From assembly GCA_030429495.1 (NCBI GenBank), contig JAUIFH010000008.1, positions 168,261-232,260 on the forward strand: a stretch of DNA of 64,000 nt, written 5' to 3'. Below, one piece after another: positions 41,866 to 51,578 of this stretch. Under the pieces are notes generated by a model. The model did not search any database. It was not told the origin of the DNA and worked only from the letters and a program-made list of their open reading frames with translations. How positions within the stretch are numbered: the stretch's first letter is position 1; each line of letters opens with the position of its first letter. The DNA comes from Alphaproteobacteria bacterium (GTDB lineage: Bacteria; Pseudomonadota; Alphaproteobacteria; Rhodobacterales; Rhodobacteraceae). A program made the position numbers and the translations under genes.

Positions 41866-42068
41866 CAGGTTGGTCGGGAGAAACGGCGCCCGCCCGGCTC
41901 ACGCAGCAGGAGCTCGCGGAGCACTGGCGCATCACGGTGCGGACGCTGGAGCGCTGGCGCGCTGCCGGAATCGGTCCCGCCAGCCTGAAACTCAACGGAC
42001 GTGTGCTTTATCGGATCGAGGACGTGCTGGCCTTCGAGGCGGCGTATTCCGGCGTGCCCGGGATCTGA
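41862..42068 (+). CDS. excisionase/MerR-type HTH protein
   Basis: The 68-residue protein has the winged helix-turn-helix of excisionases and AlpA-like regulators: TQQELAEHWRITVRTLERWR, then NGRVLYRIEDVLAFEAAY. Such proteins bend DNA at att sites or control phage-like promoters. It overlaps the 62-aa gene upstream by 4 nt and ends 5 nt before the primase-polymerase gene. Confidence 0.8.
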   Translation: MTGWSGETAPARLTQQELAEHWRITVRTLERWRAAGIGPASLKLNGRVLYRIEDVLAFEAAYSGVPGI

Positions 42069-42073
42069 ACCGG

Positions 42074-45000
42074 ATGGTGGCCGATCCCCGCGCCACCGGA
42101 AACACGGGAACGGACGGAAGGGTGGCCGGTGGCCGCCCCCGTGGTGCTGGCGGTTGCAACTATGCGAATGCCGCGTCGCGTCTCTTCGACAATGGCTACG
42201 ATCCCATCCCTGTTGTGCCCTCCGGCAAGAAGCCCGCCTTGTCGCGCTGGACGGCCATTGCGATCGACGAGACAGCTATCGAGGACTGGTCGCAACGCTT
42301 TCCCGACCACTCGGTCGGCCTTCGAACGGGCCATCTCGTTGCCATCGACATCGACGTCCTCGACCCTGACCTTGCCCATCGGCTGCAGGCCCTGGCATTT
42401 GCCCGGCTTGGCGACACGCTGATCCGCATCGGGCGCTATCCGAAGCGCCTTCTGGCCTACCGGACGGATAGTCCGTTTGCGAAGATGTCGTGCGGGAAGG
42501 TTGAGGTTCTCGGCTCGGGGCAGCAATTCGTGGCCTTTGGCCGTCATCCCGATACCGGCGCTGACTATAGCTGGGTCACCGGCGACTCGCCGCTCGACGT
42601 GCCACGCGATGACTTGCCAAAGGTCACGCCGGAAGCGGTATCGGCCCTCCTTGCCGAGATGGGCGCGCTTCAACCGACGGCTCCGCCGGCTACAAGGCGA
42701 CGCGCAAACGTAAGCGCGGCTGTTCCCGGGCCGGTGCGGAATGACGCGGGCTGTGTCATCGACGGGCGCGATGGCTGGCTCTCCTCGATCGCGTTTCATG
42801 CCGTGCATGACGCGCTGGAGCGGGATGGCGTCTCGGTCGAAGCAATCGCGCGCAATGTCTGGAACCGCTTTGCCGAAACGACGGACCTCTCGCGTGGACG
42901 AAGCGGTGGGCCTGCGGCCTACGCGTTCCCGGATGCGCGGAAGAAGGTGGAGGACAAGCTGCGACTGGCCTCGCAGGGCAGACTGCCCTCGCGCGCCGCC
43001 GATCTGCCCGATCCTGACTACGCGCTCCCGACCCTCACACCGGTCGACGCGCGCACGGCGCTTGACGAAGCGCTGAAATCTGCGGCGGACGCTGTTCTCT
43101 CCTGGTGGTGCGGGGATCGGACAGGGGCTGCGCCACAGATCGGCATCCGGGCCACGGTCGGTCTGGGAAAATCCACCGCATCGCGTCGCCATGTCTTGTC
43201 CTTGCGACAGACATTGCAGTCAATCGGTGCACCCCGGAGGATTGCCGTCTTCACGCCCTCGCACGCATTGGCGGAGGAAACGGCGGCGGCCTGGCGCACA
43301 GAAGGCCTCCAGGCGGCCGTGCTGCAAGGATATGAACGCACCGATCCGCGGACGGGGATGCCGATGTGCCGGCACCTGTCACTGGTCAGGGTGGCAATTG
43401 GCGCCGGGCTCGACGTGCAGACCTCGGCCTGTGGCGCGGAGCCGGGGGCCAGATGCCCGGACTTTGAGGGATGCCTCAAGCAGCAAAACCGGCGTGAGAT
43501 CGCCACCGCCGACGTCGTTATTGCCCCCTATGATGCACTCTTCACCGGCTTTGCACGTGAGACGGATGACTTCGGTCTGGTGATTGTCGATGAAGGCTGC
43601 TGGCAAAGGGCATGGACGGAGGAAAGCACCGCCGTTGCCGACTTTGAAGCGCGCTCCGTTCTCGAACTGTCCCGCCACGCTTCGCCGGAGCGCCGCACGG
43701 CCGACCGCGCCGATCTGGACAGGGCGCGCCGCCTGTTGATGCGAGCCCTGTCCGATGCGGAGGGCGGCGCCCTGGCGCGATCGAAGCTCGTCGAAACCGG
43801 GCTGGACGCGGATCTCTGTCGTACGGCCGCACGCCTGGAACTCACCCTTATCGATGATCCTGATGTGCAGCCTGGTCTCAGCGGCAGGGGGCTCGCGCGG
43901 GCTCAAGCCTTGTCCGCGCAGGCAAAAACCGGACGCAAGGTCGTACGCGCCTGGCAGTCTATGGCCGATCTTCTCGACGGGGCATCGGAGCACTGCGGAC
44001 AGCTGCGCATGAGCGGCAAACCTGGTGACCGGATGCTCCATCATACGCGGCTCTTGCGTGTCCATCCTTCCCTTGCCACCAAACCCGTGCTTCATCTTGA
44101 TGCGACGCTGCGGCCCAGGATTGCACGTCGGATCTTGCCAAGCATCACGGTCCACGAGATCGACGCGGTGATGCCGCATACGCGCGTCAGGCTCGTGACG
44201 GGCGCGTTCGGCAAGTCCGGCCTGTGTGTCGACGCTCATGCAGAGCCCGAAGAAGCCGCGCGGCGCGAGCGCCGGCTCACCGACTGCGTCGATTATGTGC
44301 GCTGGCAAATGCTCGGAGGCGGCAAGACCCTGGTGATCACCTACAAGGCTTGCGAGGCATCGTTCGCCGGCATTCCCGGCGTCGAGACGGGGCATTTCAA
44401 CGCCATCGCCGGGCTCGACAGGTTCCGTGACGTGGATCGGTTGATCATCATCGGCCGCCCGCTCCCGGGCGATCGGGACCTCGTTCCGATCTGCGGCGCC
44501 CTCTTCGGAAAACGGATCACAGGGACTTACACCACGGCATTGACGAGCGTGTGGATGCGCGACGGCATGAAGCGAGCCGTCCGCACGCTGCGGCACCAGG
44601 ATACTCTCGCGGAGGACGTGCGACAGGCCATCTGCGACGACGAAGTGTTGCAGGCGCTGGGGCGCGGGCGTGGTGTCAACCGCTCGACCCACAACCCGAT
44701 CGAAATCCACGTGCTGGGCAATCTGGCGTTGCCCATCGCATACGACAGCGTGGTGTCATGGGAGACGGTACGGCCGGACATCATGCAGCGCATGCTGATG
44801 GCTGGCGTTGCCGTCGACAGCCCGGCCGACGCCGCGACCTTGTATCCGGAAATGTTCACGTCGGCCAACCAGGCAAAGATGGCTTTCGCAGAAGCGGGAT
44901 TTAAGGGTGAAAACCCTATAAGAGGTATCTATAGGGAAATGACCCTTAAATCCGCCAGATACAGGCGAGCGGGCCGTGGACGGTCATGGCAACGCGTGTG

Positions 45001-45088
45001 GTGGTGCACCGGTGCAGAGCACGTCGTGCGTAGCAAGATGGAATCCGCCTTGGGCGATGTGGCGGGCTGGGTTGTCGAAGCCTGGTAA
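42074..45088 (+). CDS. bifunctional primase-polymerase / ATPase replication protein
   Basis: The 1004-residue protein has an N-terminal archaeo-eukaryotic primase-like (prim-pol) domain, residues about 25-210: YDPIPVVPSGKKPALSRW, VGLRTGHLVAIDIDVLDP with the metal-binding D-x-D, and VLGSGQQFVAFGRHP. A Walker A (VGLGKSTASRR) near residue 365 begins a P-loop ATPase part, with an IVDEGC segment as a likely Walker B near 510. A cysteine-rich stretch (CGAEPGARCPDFEGC) lies between. It resembles replication initiators of phage satellites and plasmids. ATG 42074 follows the HTH stop by 5 nt. The 3' end contains a nested inverted repeat. Confidence 0.82.
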   Translation: MVADPRATGNTGTDGRVAGGRPRGAGGCNYANAASRLFDNGYDPIPVVPSGKKPALSRWTAIAIDETAIEDWSQRFPDHSVGLRTGHLVAIDIDVLDPDLAHRLQALAFARLGDTLIRIGRYPKRLLAYRTDSPFAKMSCGKVEVLGSGQQFVAFGRHPDTGADYSWVTGDSPLDVPRDDLPKVTPEAVSALLAEMGALQPTAPPATRRRANVSAAVPGPVRNDAGCVIDGRDGWLSSIAFHAVHDALERDGVSVEAIARNVWNRFAETTDLSRGRSGGPAAYAFPDARKKVEDKLRLASQGRLPSRAADLPDPDYALPTLTPVDARTALDEALKSAADAVLSWWCGDRTGAAPQIGIRATVGLGKSTASRRHVLSLRQTLQSIGAPRRIAVFTPSHALAEETAAAWRTEGLQAAVLQGYERTDPRTGMPMCRHLSLVRVAIGAGLDVQTSACGAEPGARCPDFEGCLKQQNRREIATADVVIAPYDALFTGFARETDDFGLVIVDEGCWQRAWTEESTAVADFEARSVLELSRHASPERRTADRADLDRARRLLMRALSDAEGGALARSKLVETGLDADLCRTAARLELTLIDDPDVQPGLSGRGLARAQALSAQAKTGRKVVRAWQSMADLLDGASEHCGQLRMSGKPGDRMLHHTRLLRVHPSLATKPVLHLDATLRPRIARRILPSITVHEIDAVMPHTRVRLVTGAFGKSGLCVDAHAEPEEAARRERRLTDCVDYVRWQMLGGGKTLVITYKACEASFAGIPGVETGHFNAIAGLDRFRDVDRLIIIGRPLPGDRDLVPICGALFGKRITGTYTTALTSVWMRDGMKRAVRTLRHQDTLAEDVRQAICDDEVLQALGRGRGVNRSTHNPIEIHVLGNLALPIAYDSVVSWETVRPDIMQRMLMAGVAVDSPADAATLYPEMFTSANQAKMAFAEAGFKGENPIRGIYREMTLKSARYRRAGRGRSWQRVWWCTGAEHVVRSKMESALGDVAGWVVEAW
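44897..44953. repeat. nested AT-rich inverted repeat, candidate replication origin
   Basis: GGATTTAAGGGT (44897-44908) and ACCCTTAAATCC (44942-44953) are perfect 12-bp arms. Inside them CCCTATA (44914-44920) and TATAGGG (44930-44936) form a second perfect pair. The stretch is much more AT-rich than the surrounding gene. It sits near the 3' end of the primase-polymerase coding sequence, a place where phage satellites often carry their origin. Confidence 0.6.
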
Positions 45089-45324
45089 GGTTCAGTGCTG
45101 GACGCGCCGCTGACCAGTATGGCCGGCAAACGCGTATTTTCCGAATTCGGAGCAGGGGCAACACGCCCATTTCGGCAGACAGGGGCATCGACAACGCGAC
45201 AACGCCAACACGCATGTAGTCACCAGTCAACGCACTTGGCTATGATGCCTCAAAGGGTTTCGCGGTACGGCGCATTCAGCTGGCGGCATTGAACGCTCAC
45301 TAAGGGACAGGAGGATTGGTCAGT

Positions 45325-46872
45325 ATGGAAGACAATCCGAGCGAAGATCGAGAGATCCAGATTGCCCTTTGTCTGTCCGGTGGCGGTTTTCGTGCGTCGC
45401 TCTTCCATCTCGGTGTTTTGCGGCGCCTCCACGAATGCGGATTGCTGAAAGACGTGCGGGTCATCTCGGCGGTTTCAGGTGGTGCCATCACTGCGGCGCT
45501 GTTTCAGCAGCACTGCGGCGGGCTTTCGCGCGATACGGGAGGCCTTAAATATCAATGGGACGAGTTCGAGAACGCGCTCCTCGCGATGACGTCGCGTGGA
45601 ATTCTGCACCATTTCTATGCGTCGTTCTTGCTTTGGATTTCCCTGATTGCCTTCGTCGCAACAGCGAATTTTTACCCCTTTGGCTGGGCATGGATCGGCA
45701 GCGGACTGATCTCCGGTCTGCTTTACATCCACCTGATCCGTGCGTGCCTGCAGGCGAACAAGCGCTGCCGCGAACAGGAAATTTTATGGAACAAGCTTAA
45801 CGGAACCTCGGACCACATCAGGTGGACTCCGTTTCGAACCTACTTGGTGCCGTTTGTTCCCAGCGAAATGAGAGTGGCGACCATGATTAATGGGGCCTTC
45901 GGGGCGGAACTGATCGGAATGCTTCACTCCCGGCCCTTGATGTGCCTCTCGGCGGTAGATCTGATTTCCGGCAAACAGAAGGTGTTGTCCAACAGCGTGT
46001 TTGCCGAATTGAGTGATCAGGGTACCGCAGCCCTGTGGGATGGAAGACCCGATGAGGACAATGCCGAGCAAGGCCATCTGAGCCTCGCCGAAGGCGAGAT
46101 GAGTTTCTCGTCGTCATACGACGCCAGAACAATTCCGGTTGCCCGGGCAGTCGCTGCTTCCACGGCAATACCGCCGATCTTTTCGCACGTGCCCATGCGG
46201 AAAGGGGAAACCTATCTCGGCAGTCTGGTCGATGGTGGCGTCCTGGACAATCTCGGCGTGAACCCGATCGTGCAGTTATCCTATTCGATCTCGGACCGTC
46301 GGCAGAAGTACAATACAGTGATTGGTGGGGCGGAACCGTTCAAGGATGTCATAACACACATTCTGATGGTCGATGCAGGCGCAAGGTCGCCGCGCAAGAT
46401 CAGACCATACATCCTGCGAACAAATCTCCTGCGACGGGTCGTAAACGTCATGTTGAGCCATCAGGAGGCAGAAAGTGAGCGCAAGATCTGGCTCCTCGAA
46501 GGCGTCAGCGAAACGCCCGTTCAGATGCTGGGCCTGCACGTCGGATACCCCGTTGACGCCGATCTTCAGGACACGCGATGGGGTCGAGTCCTTGGCAGCG
46601 TCCGAACCCATCTGGACGGTTTCAGGAAGGAAGAATCCGCCTGTCTGATGTATTCCGGATATTGCTGGGCTGACTACTGGATCAGCCAGAACTTTGACAC
46701 AACGCCTCAAGATGCCGACGTCCTTCTGCCGCGTGCTCCCCGAGCTGGATTTGGAGCTTTTCTTCCGGGTGCGGAGGACACATCGTCAGACGAAGGCTTG
46801 CTCTTGGCGATTGTCGGACGAAGCGGCCTGGGTGACGGGCTCAAGCGTTTCTTGGTTTCATTGTTTCCTTGA
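45325..46872 (+). CDS. patatin-like phospholipase with membrane hairpin
   Basis: The 515-residue protein has the patatin catalytic elements: CLSGGGFRASLFHLG (oxyanion loop), SAVSGGAI with serine 51 as nucleophile (Ala replaces the first glycine of GxSxG), and the dyad SLVDGGVLDNLG. Inserted after the elbow, residues about 98-117 and 121-141 are two hydrophobic helices that would anchor it in the inner membrane. ATG at 45325 is 10 nt after AGGAGG; a TTG at 45316 is too close. It stands alone after the replication module. Patatins serve as membrane-damaging effectors in some phage-defence systems, but no cyclase or sensor gene is adjacent. Confidence 0.88.
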   Translation: MEDNPSEDREIQIALCLSGGGFRASLFHLGVLRRLHECGLLKDVRVISAVSGGAITAALFQQHCGGLSRDTGGLKYQWDEFENALLAMTSRGILHHFYASFLLWISLIAFVATANFYPFGWAWIGSGLISGLLYIHLIRACLQANKRCREQEILWNKLNGTSDHIRWTPFRTYLVPFVPSEMRVATMINGAFGAELIGMLHSRPLMCLSAVDLISGKQKVLSNSVFAELSDQGTAALWDGRPDEDNAEQGHLSLAEGEMSFSSSYDARTIPVARAVAASTAIPPIFSHVPMRKGETYLGSLVDGGVLDNLGVNPIVQLSYSISDRRQKYNTVIGGAEPFKDVITHILMVDAGARSPRKIRPYILRTNLLRRVVNVMLSHQEAESERKIWLLEGVSETPVQMLGLHVGYPVDADLQDTRWGRVLGSVRTHLDGFRKEESACLMYSGYCWADYWISQNFDTTPQDADVLLPRAPRAGFGAFLPGAEDTSSDEGLLLAIVGRSGLGDGLKRFLVSLFP

Positions 46873-46931
46873 ACGCGCGATTTGCTACGGGTCTTTACGC
46901 AAGAAACCATAAGGTCCAAAGGAACTATCGA

Positions 46932-46965
46932 ATGGCTGGTTCGAGCCCAAATTGCTTGATGCTGC
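46932..46965. repeat. dispersed repeat, copy A
   Basis: This 34-nt intergenic stretch matches 54441-54474 at 27 of 34 positions, including GAGCCCA and ATGCTGC. Both copies lie just downstream of accessory genes. Confidence 0.4.
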
Positions 46966-47102
46966 ACAGCTCACGAAGGTGCACAAACCTCGTATTGCTG
47001 CCATTCTCGATGTTATGGACGCCAAAAGCCGACTTCGCCTGTGCCGAGGAAAATTCACCAATGGTTTCAATGGCCGGGTAGGAGACGGCAGGCAGGCTTC
47101 GA

Positions 47103-48626
47103 CTAGTCGCTACCTGCCAAGGCGAGGCCCTTCAAACTTCTGGCCCGGTTCGGGGCGAGCTGCAAAGAGGCCTCGTAGGCAGTTTTCGCGGCAGCCTTGT
47201 CGCCCATTTCCAGGAGCAGGTCACCAAGGAGTTCGCGGGCCGGCAGTAGGTGGCCCGGTGTCACGGGAGCTTTGCCGACGGCGTCCTCCGTGTCGGCCGC
47301 CTCGGTCATCAATGCGCGCGCCGTGTCGTGATCACCTTCGGCGAGTGCAATCCAGGCTCCGATCGTGCCAATCTGCGCCTCAGTCAGAGCGACCCAGTAG
47401 TCCATCGCGCGCTCAGACATCAGATCACGATATGTGGTCAGCTGGTCTGACGCCGTCCGTGCCCCATCGATGTCGCCCGAACGGACCGCCCCGAGCCCCC
47501 GGGCAAACCAGCGCATGGCAACCGCCTGGGGGTAGCGGGCCCAGGTGATCACCGGCGTCATGTCGGCCGGAAGTGCCGCCGCGCCGGCCCAGTTTCCTGT
47601 TTCCAGCGGCACACGCGCGGCGCTTGCGGCGGTCGCGTAGGCTGATCCGAAGGTATCCTCGAGGTTCAGGTGCCGCTCCAGCTCCGCAAGAAGCGCCTCG
47701 GCCACGGCCACCTCTTCGGCCTGAAGGTGCGCATAGACCGCGTAGTCGATCGCATGGGGATAGTGGTCGGCGATGATCCCGTCGCCCGCCTGTTCAAGCA
47801 TCGCGGCGGCGCTTCGCGCATTCCATTCCGCCGACTCCCCCCAAAGGCCAAGCCGCGTGAAGATGTGCGACGGCATGTGCAGGGCATGCGACACCTTGGG
47901 CGCCAGCGTCTTGTAGCCGCGCGCGACTTCCAGTCCCATGTTTGCCAGCGCCGGGTGGTCGTAGGCGTGGATCGCGTAGTGATAGCCGCCCGGATGCCTT
48001 GGCGCCTTCTCGCGGAGCGCATCCATCTTTCGACCGGCATCGCTCAGGTCCGGGACCGCGCCGGGTCCCGCCGGGGCCACGGTCAGCTGCGCGAGGGCGC
48101 CGAACGCGACCGCGTCCAGATCGTCGGGATAGGTTTCGGCAAGTCCGCGCTGCCTGCCGGCCCAGGCGGCAAGGCGTTCCCGAAAGGGGACATCCTCGCC
48201 CGAATAGAAGGCACGCACGGCCTCGACATAGGCAGCTTCCCTCGCCGTGCCCGGCTCCATCCGCGACAGCCGGTCTGCGGCGGCGCGCCCTGCCGCCGCC
48301 TCTTCGGGCGTCGGGCCGCCGGGCCAGAGCGGGTGGAATTTCGTCATCGCGATGCCCCACTGCGCCATGGCGCAGTCGGGATCGGCCTCTGCCGCGGCCT
48401 GAAAGGCGGCATCCGACTGGCGATACATCATGTGATGAAGAAGCAGCAGCCCGACCTGGAAGGCTGCATCGCCTTCGGCAGAGCACGAAGTTGCGAACTC
48501 GACCTCGCCGAGGGACGCCGGGTCGAGGTCCTTGAGAACCGCGTCGAGCGTGTGTGCCGAAGCCGGTCCAATGACTAACGCCATCACTCCAGCCGAAACA
48601 GTCGTTCCGAGCACCGTCTTGAGCAT
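47103..48626 (-). CDS. exported TPR-repeat protein
   Basis: The 507-residue protein has a signal peptide (MLKTVLGTTVSAGVMALVIG, cleavage near ASA/HT) and is then almost wholly helical with degenerate TPR units, clearest at both ends (AAFQAAAEADPDCAMAQWG and KTAYEASLQLAPNRARSL). GGAAGGA eight nt upstream sets the ATG at 48626; the extension to 48815 is Arg/Pro-rich and unlikely. A periplasmic or secreted scaffold is probable. It is divergent from a LysR gene, its likely regulator. Confidence 0.82.
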   Translation of the reverse strand: MLKTVLGTTVSAGVMALVIGPASAHTLDAVLKDLDPASLGEVEFATSCSAEGDAAFQVGLLLLHHMMYRQSDAAFQAAAEADPDCAMAQWGIAMTKFHPLWPGGPTPEEAAAGRAAADRLSRMEPGTAREAAYVEAVRAFYSGEDVPFRERLAAWAGRQRGLAETYPDDLDAVAFGALAQLTVAPAGPGAVPDLSDAGRKMDALREKAPRHPGGYHYAIHAYDHPALANMGLEVARGYKTLAPKVSHALHMPSHIFTRLGLWGESAEWNARSAAAMLEQAGDGIIADHYPHAIDYAVYAHLQAEEVAVAEALLAELERHLNLEDTFGSAYATAASAARVPLETGNWAGAAALPADMTPVITWARYPQAVAMRWFARGLGAVRSGDIDGARTASDQLTTYRDLMSERAMDYWVALTEAQIGTIGAWIALAEGDHDTARALMTEAADTEDAVGKAPVTPGHLLPARELLGDLLLEMGDKAAAKTAYEASLQLAPNRARSLKGLALAGSD

Positions 48627-48815
48627 TGCAGAATTCCTTCCCGCAGGGACTGCCGACGACCGGGAACCCACCCGTCGAGGGCGCCCTGTCCTGCTGTCAT
48701 CGCCAGCGGGAGGCACCGGGTTTGGCGTTCGGGGTCGTGCCCCATTGATGTCCGTCGAGCGGCCACCTGACAAACGAGTTCCCTTGCGCACCCGCACAAG
48801 ATAATCTTGTGTCAA

Positions 48816-49772
48816 ATGTCCGATCGCCTACCGTCCCTCACGGCGCTTCGCGCCTTCGACGCGGCCGCGCGCCACAAGAGCTTCTCCCGGGCGGCCGAGG
48901 AACTCTCGGTCACCCCCGCCGCCGTCGGCTTTCAGATCAAGCAACTGGAGGAGGAGGTCGGCGGGCCGCTGTTCGTTCGCAGGCATCGTGCCATCGAGCT
49001 GACCTTGACGGGGGAGGCACTGGCCCGCGACCTTGCCCCGGCGTTCGACGCGATTGCCGGGGCCTGGGCGGCGGTGGATCGGAAGACGCCCGCCCATGTC
49101 TTGCGTGTCACGGCTCCCGAGAACGCCGTTCTGAACTGGCTGATACCGGCGACCACTGCCGCCCGCGCTGCCCGCCCGGGGCCGAAACTCGCATGGGACG
49201 CGACCCGCCAGGTTCGGGACTTCGGAAAAAACGGCCCGGACGTGGCCCTGCGGCACATGCTCGAGCCGGACGACCGCTTCTTTTGCGAACCGGTGCTGCG
49301 TACCTGGTTCACGCCACTGATGCGCCCCGAGGTCGGGCGCCTCGTCCACCGTGGCAAGGACATCCTCAGGCACGGGCTGATCGACGTTGCGGTCGGGCTT
49401 GACGGGCTCGAGACGAACGCCTGGCCGCCGCTCCTGAAACTCCTGAACCTGCCCCCGGTCGATGCCTTTGCTGCGACATGCCCGGAAACCGCGACGGCGC
49501 TGGAACTGGCCTCGCAAACAAATCACGTGGCGATCGGCGGTTATTTCGTGGCAGCGAAATACCTGCAAGCAGGAAGCCTGGTGAGTCCGATTCCCAAGGC
49601 GGTCATGCCGAAGTCGCGCTTTTGGCTTGTGTGCGCCAAAGGCCGGGAATGTAGTGATGAGATCCGATGGCTGCGCGACGTGCTACACGCGAGCGCCGAG
49701 AGATTGTTTGAAAGCGCGGGTGGCACCGAATTCTTCGAACTGGATGGCAGCTCGGTTGAGAGCAGAATTTGA
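48816..49772 (+). CDS. LysR family regulator, GcvA-like
   Basis: The 318-residue protein has the GcvA-type N-terminus (LPSLTALRAFDAAARHKSFS, then ELSVTPAAVGFQIKQLEE) and a LysR effector domain. It is divergent from the TPR-protein gene with 189 nt between start codons. The ATG at 48816 has no good Shine-Dalgarno sequence; TTG at 48807 is an alternative. Effector unknown. Confidence 0.88.
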   Translation: MSDRLPSLTALRAFDAAARHKSFSRAAEELSVTPAAVGFQIKQLEEEVGGPLFVRRHRAIELTLTGEALARDLAPAFDAIAGAWAAVDRKTPAHVLRVTAPENAVLNWLIPATTAARAARPGPKLAWDATRQVRDFGKNGPDVALRHMLEPDDRFFCEPVLRTWFTPLMRPEVGRLVHRGKDILRHGLIDVAVGLDGLETNAWPPLLKLLNLPPVDAFAATCPETATALELASQTNHVAIGGYFVAAKYLQAGSLVSPIPKAVMPKSRFWLVCAKGRECSDEIRWLRDVLHASAERLFESAGGTEFFELDGSSVESRI

Positions 49773-49993
49773 GCCCGCTGTAAGCTCGCGTCATAGGGTC
49801 CGAACGGATTGACCAACCGACAGAGCTGAATCTCTTCCCATCCGTAGTGATTGTCTGTTTTCTACTTTGACGCTTTTGAGCCGCGGTCGGTATGCACAGT
49901 CAGCCGCCGTTGCCGGTTCGAGCTGAACGTCAGCATAGTCCCGCACAGCTGCCGATCGAGTCAGCCTGCCCCGCACATTGCACGACCGTTCCG

Positions 49994-50674
49994 CTAGCTA
50001 TCCACCGGCTCGATCACGTTCGGACCGTTGCTGCCTCGTTTCAGCGGCGCGACCCGGTGGAACCTGAAGCGCCCATCCCAGCCCGTGCCGAGCGTGTTCT
50101 GGGCCTCCAAGGTGCCGATCTCTCCCTCAATCCAGGGCGTGATCTGATCTCCGGTCAGAATGACGGGGACGCGGTCGTGGAGATGCTCGATCTGGGAGAG
50201 CGCAGGCCGCGTGAGGATGGTGCAGGTGCGGGTGCCGTCCCGCAGCCGTGACGCAAGGCCCGCAAAGAACAGAGCGGGCGTGTTAGATGTCACGGTGATG
50301 TGCCACGGTACGCGGTTCGTCTTCGGGCCTGCCCATTCGAAATAGCCCGTTGCCGGGATCGCGCATCGGTCATGTGCCCATGCGGCTCGGAAGGTTGGCT
50401 TTTCCGAAGCGGTTTCGATCCGGGCATTGAACGTGGTCTGTTTCCACTCAGAGACGTCCCCCTTGAACCAGTGCGGGACGAACCACCAGCGCGCCGATGT
50501 CATCAGTGCGCCGTCGTCATTCGCCAGCATGGTGACGGGCTGGGTTGGCTTGACATTAAAGCTGGCAGACGGCTCTGAAGCCTCTGCATCCTCGCGAACA
50601 GGCCCGTCGAGGAAGCCCCGCAGGATCGTGATCAGTTCCGCCCAGGACAGCTGCGCTGTGAAACGACCGCACAT
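49994..50674 (-). CDS. yedK: SRAP (YedK/HMCES-type) protein
   Basis: The 226-residue protein begins MCGRFTAQ; after removal of Met, Cys2 forms a covalent link with abasic sites in single-stranded DNA. Other active-site parts are FNARIETASEKPTF, CAIPATGYFEWAG and the histidine in HLHDRVPVIL. This is a DNA-protection protein found widely in bacteria and often on mobile elements. The in-frame extension upstream of 50674 would put the essential cysteine inside the chain, so the ATG at 50674 is certain. Confidence 0.93.
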   Translation of the reverse strand: MCGRFTAQLSWAELITILRGFLDGPVREDAEASEPSASFNVKPTQPVTMLANDDGALMTSARWWFVPHWFKGDVSEWKQTTFNARIETASEKPTFRAAWAHDRCAIPATGYFEWAGPKTNRVPWHITVTSNTPALFFAGLASRLRDGTRTCTILTRPALSQIEHLHDRVPVILTGDQITPWIEGEIGTLEAQNTLGTGWDGRFRFHRVAPLKRGSNGPNVIEPVDS

Positions 50675-51578
50675 GGCGTGAGCGTGGCACGGAATGGGAA
50701 TTTCGGAAAGCCGTTGCGTGAAGCCTTGGGGACGGTGCCTGCGCTCGCTGCGATCAAGTGACCGTTGACATCGAGTGTCGTTTTCCAAACGGCGGCCCGA
50801 TCGCCATCGGGTCGGTTAGCAGCGCAAAGGACATGCGCATCGAATGCGGTGCGCGTCAGGCTGATCGAAGCAAGACTTCGTTGCGGACAGCGCCGCGAAG
50901 TCGACGGTAGCCGGTGGTACGTGGAAGAGACTGGCCGCGAATCCCGGACGGGTCTTTGACGCGCCGAAGCACGAATGGCCACCACGTCGGCGCGCAGAAC
51001 GTTTGGCTCAAGAATCACACGTCGTGCCGTCGAGATCCAGTCGAAACCTTGCCCTTCGCCGGGCAGTTACTTGGCGGTGGATGGACGTGAATCCGGCGCA
51101 TTGGTCATGGAAGACCGTGCAATGACGAGCCCGTCGAAAGGATTGTGTACGATACAGCATGGAGGCATGTCGAATTGGACAAGTTCAACCAATGCGTGTG
51201 ATCTGCGATACTCGATGACAGTTGAGGCCACAAGTTCATGAGTGTTCTGCTTGCCAGCGATTACGAAAACCCCGGCTGGATCGGTTCCGCCCGAAAGAGT
51301 GGTTCGGGCGGAACCGGTCATCCGATCGGATGCCGCCGAGCTACCCGTCCTTTCCCTCGTTGTGTCCTGTGCCGTCGGCGCCATCCTGGCCGCTCTCGCG
51401 ATGCTCCTTTTGGGTTATTGAAACCCAGACGCAACCGCGCGGTCAGTCGTCATTGACCCTTGCCGCCGAAATGTCTCCTCCTGTCGCGATATGCCGTTTA
51501 ATGACGTGATTACAATGGTTTAAAGCTCTGTTACGCTGCTCTGAGGATACCCGCGTACGGGCCGGGGCAAGGGCTGAG
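50675..51578. other. 900-bp stretch without a supported gene
   Basis: Several frames of 60-130 codons exist on both strands but none has a coherent domain, a good Shine-Dalgarno sequence or neighbour overlap, and composition changes along the stretch. It probably contains remnants of decayed genes between the SRAP gene and the phage-like methyltransferase. Confidence 0.5.

Noticed and set aside
50632..51384. Frames of 64-128 codons between the SRAP gene and the methyltransferase
   Set aside because: They overlap one another on both strands, have no recognisable domains and lack translation signals.
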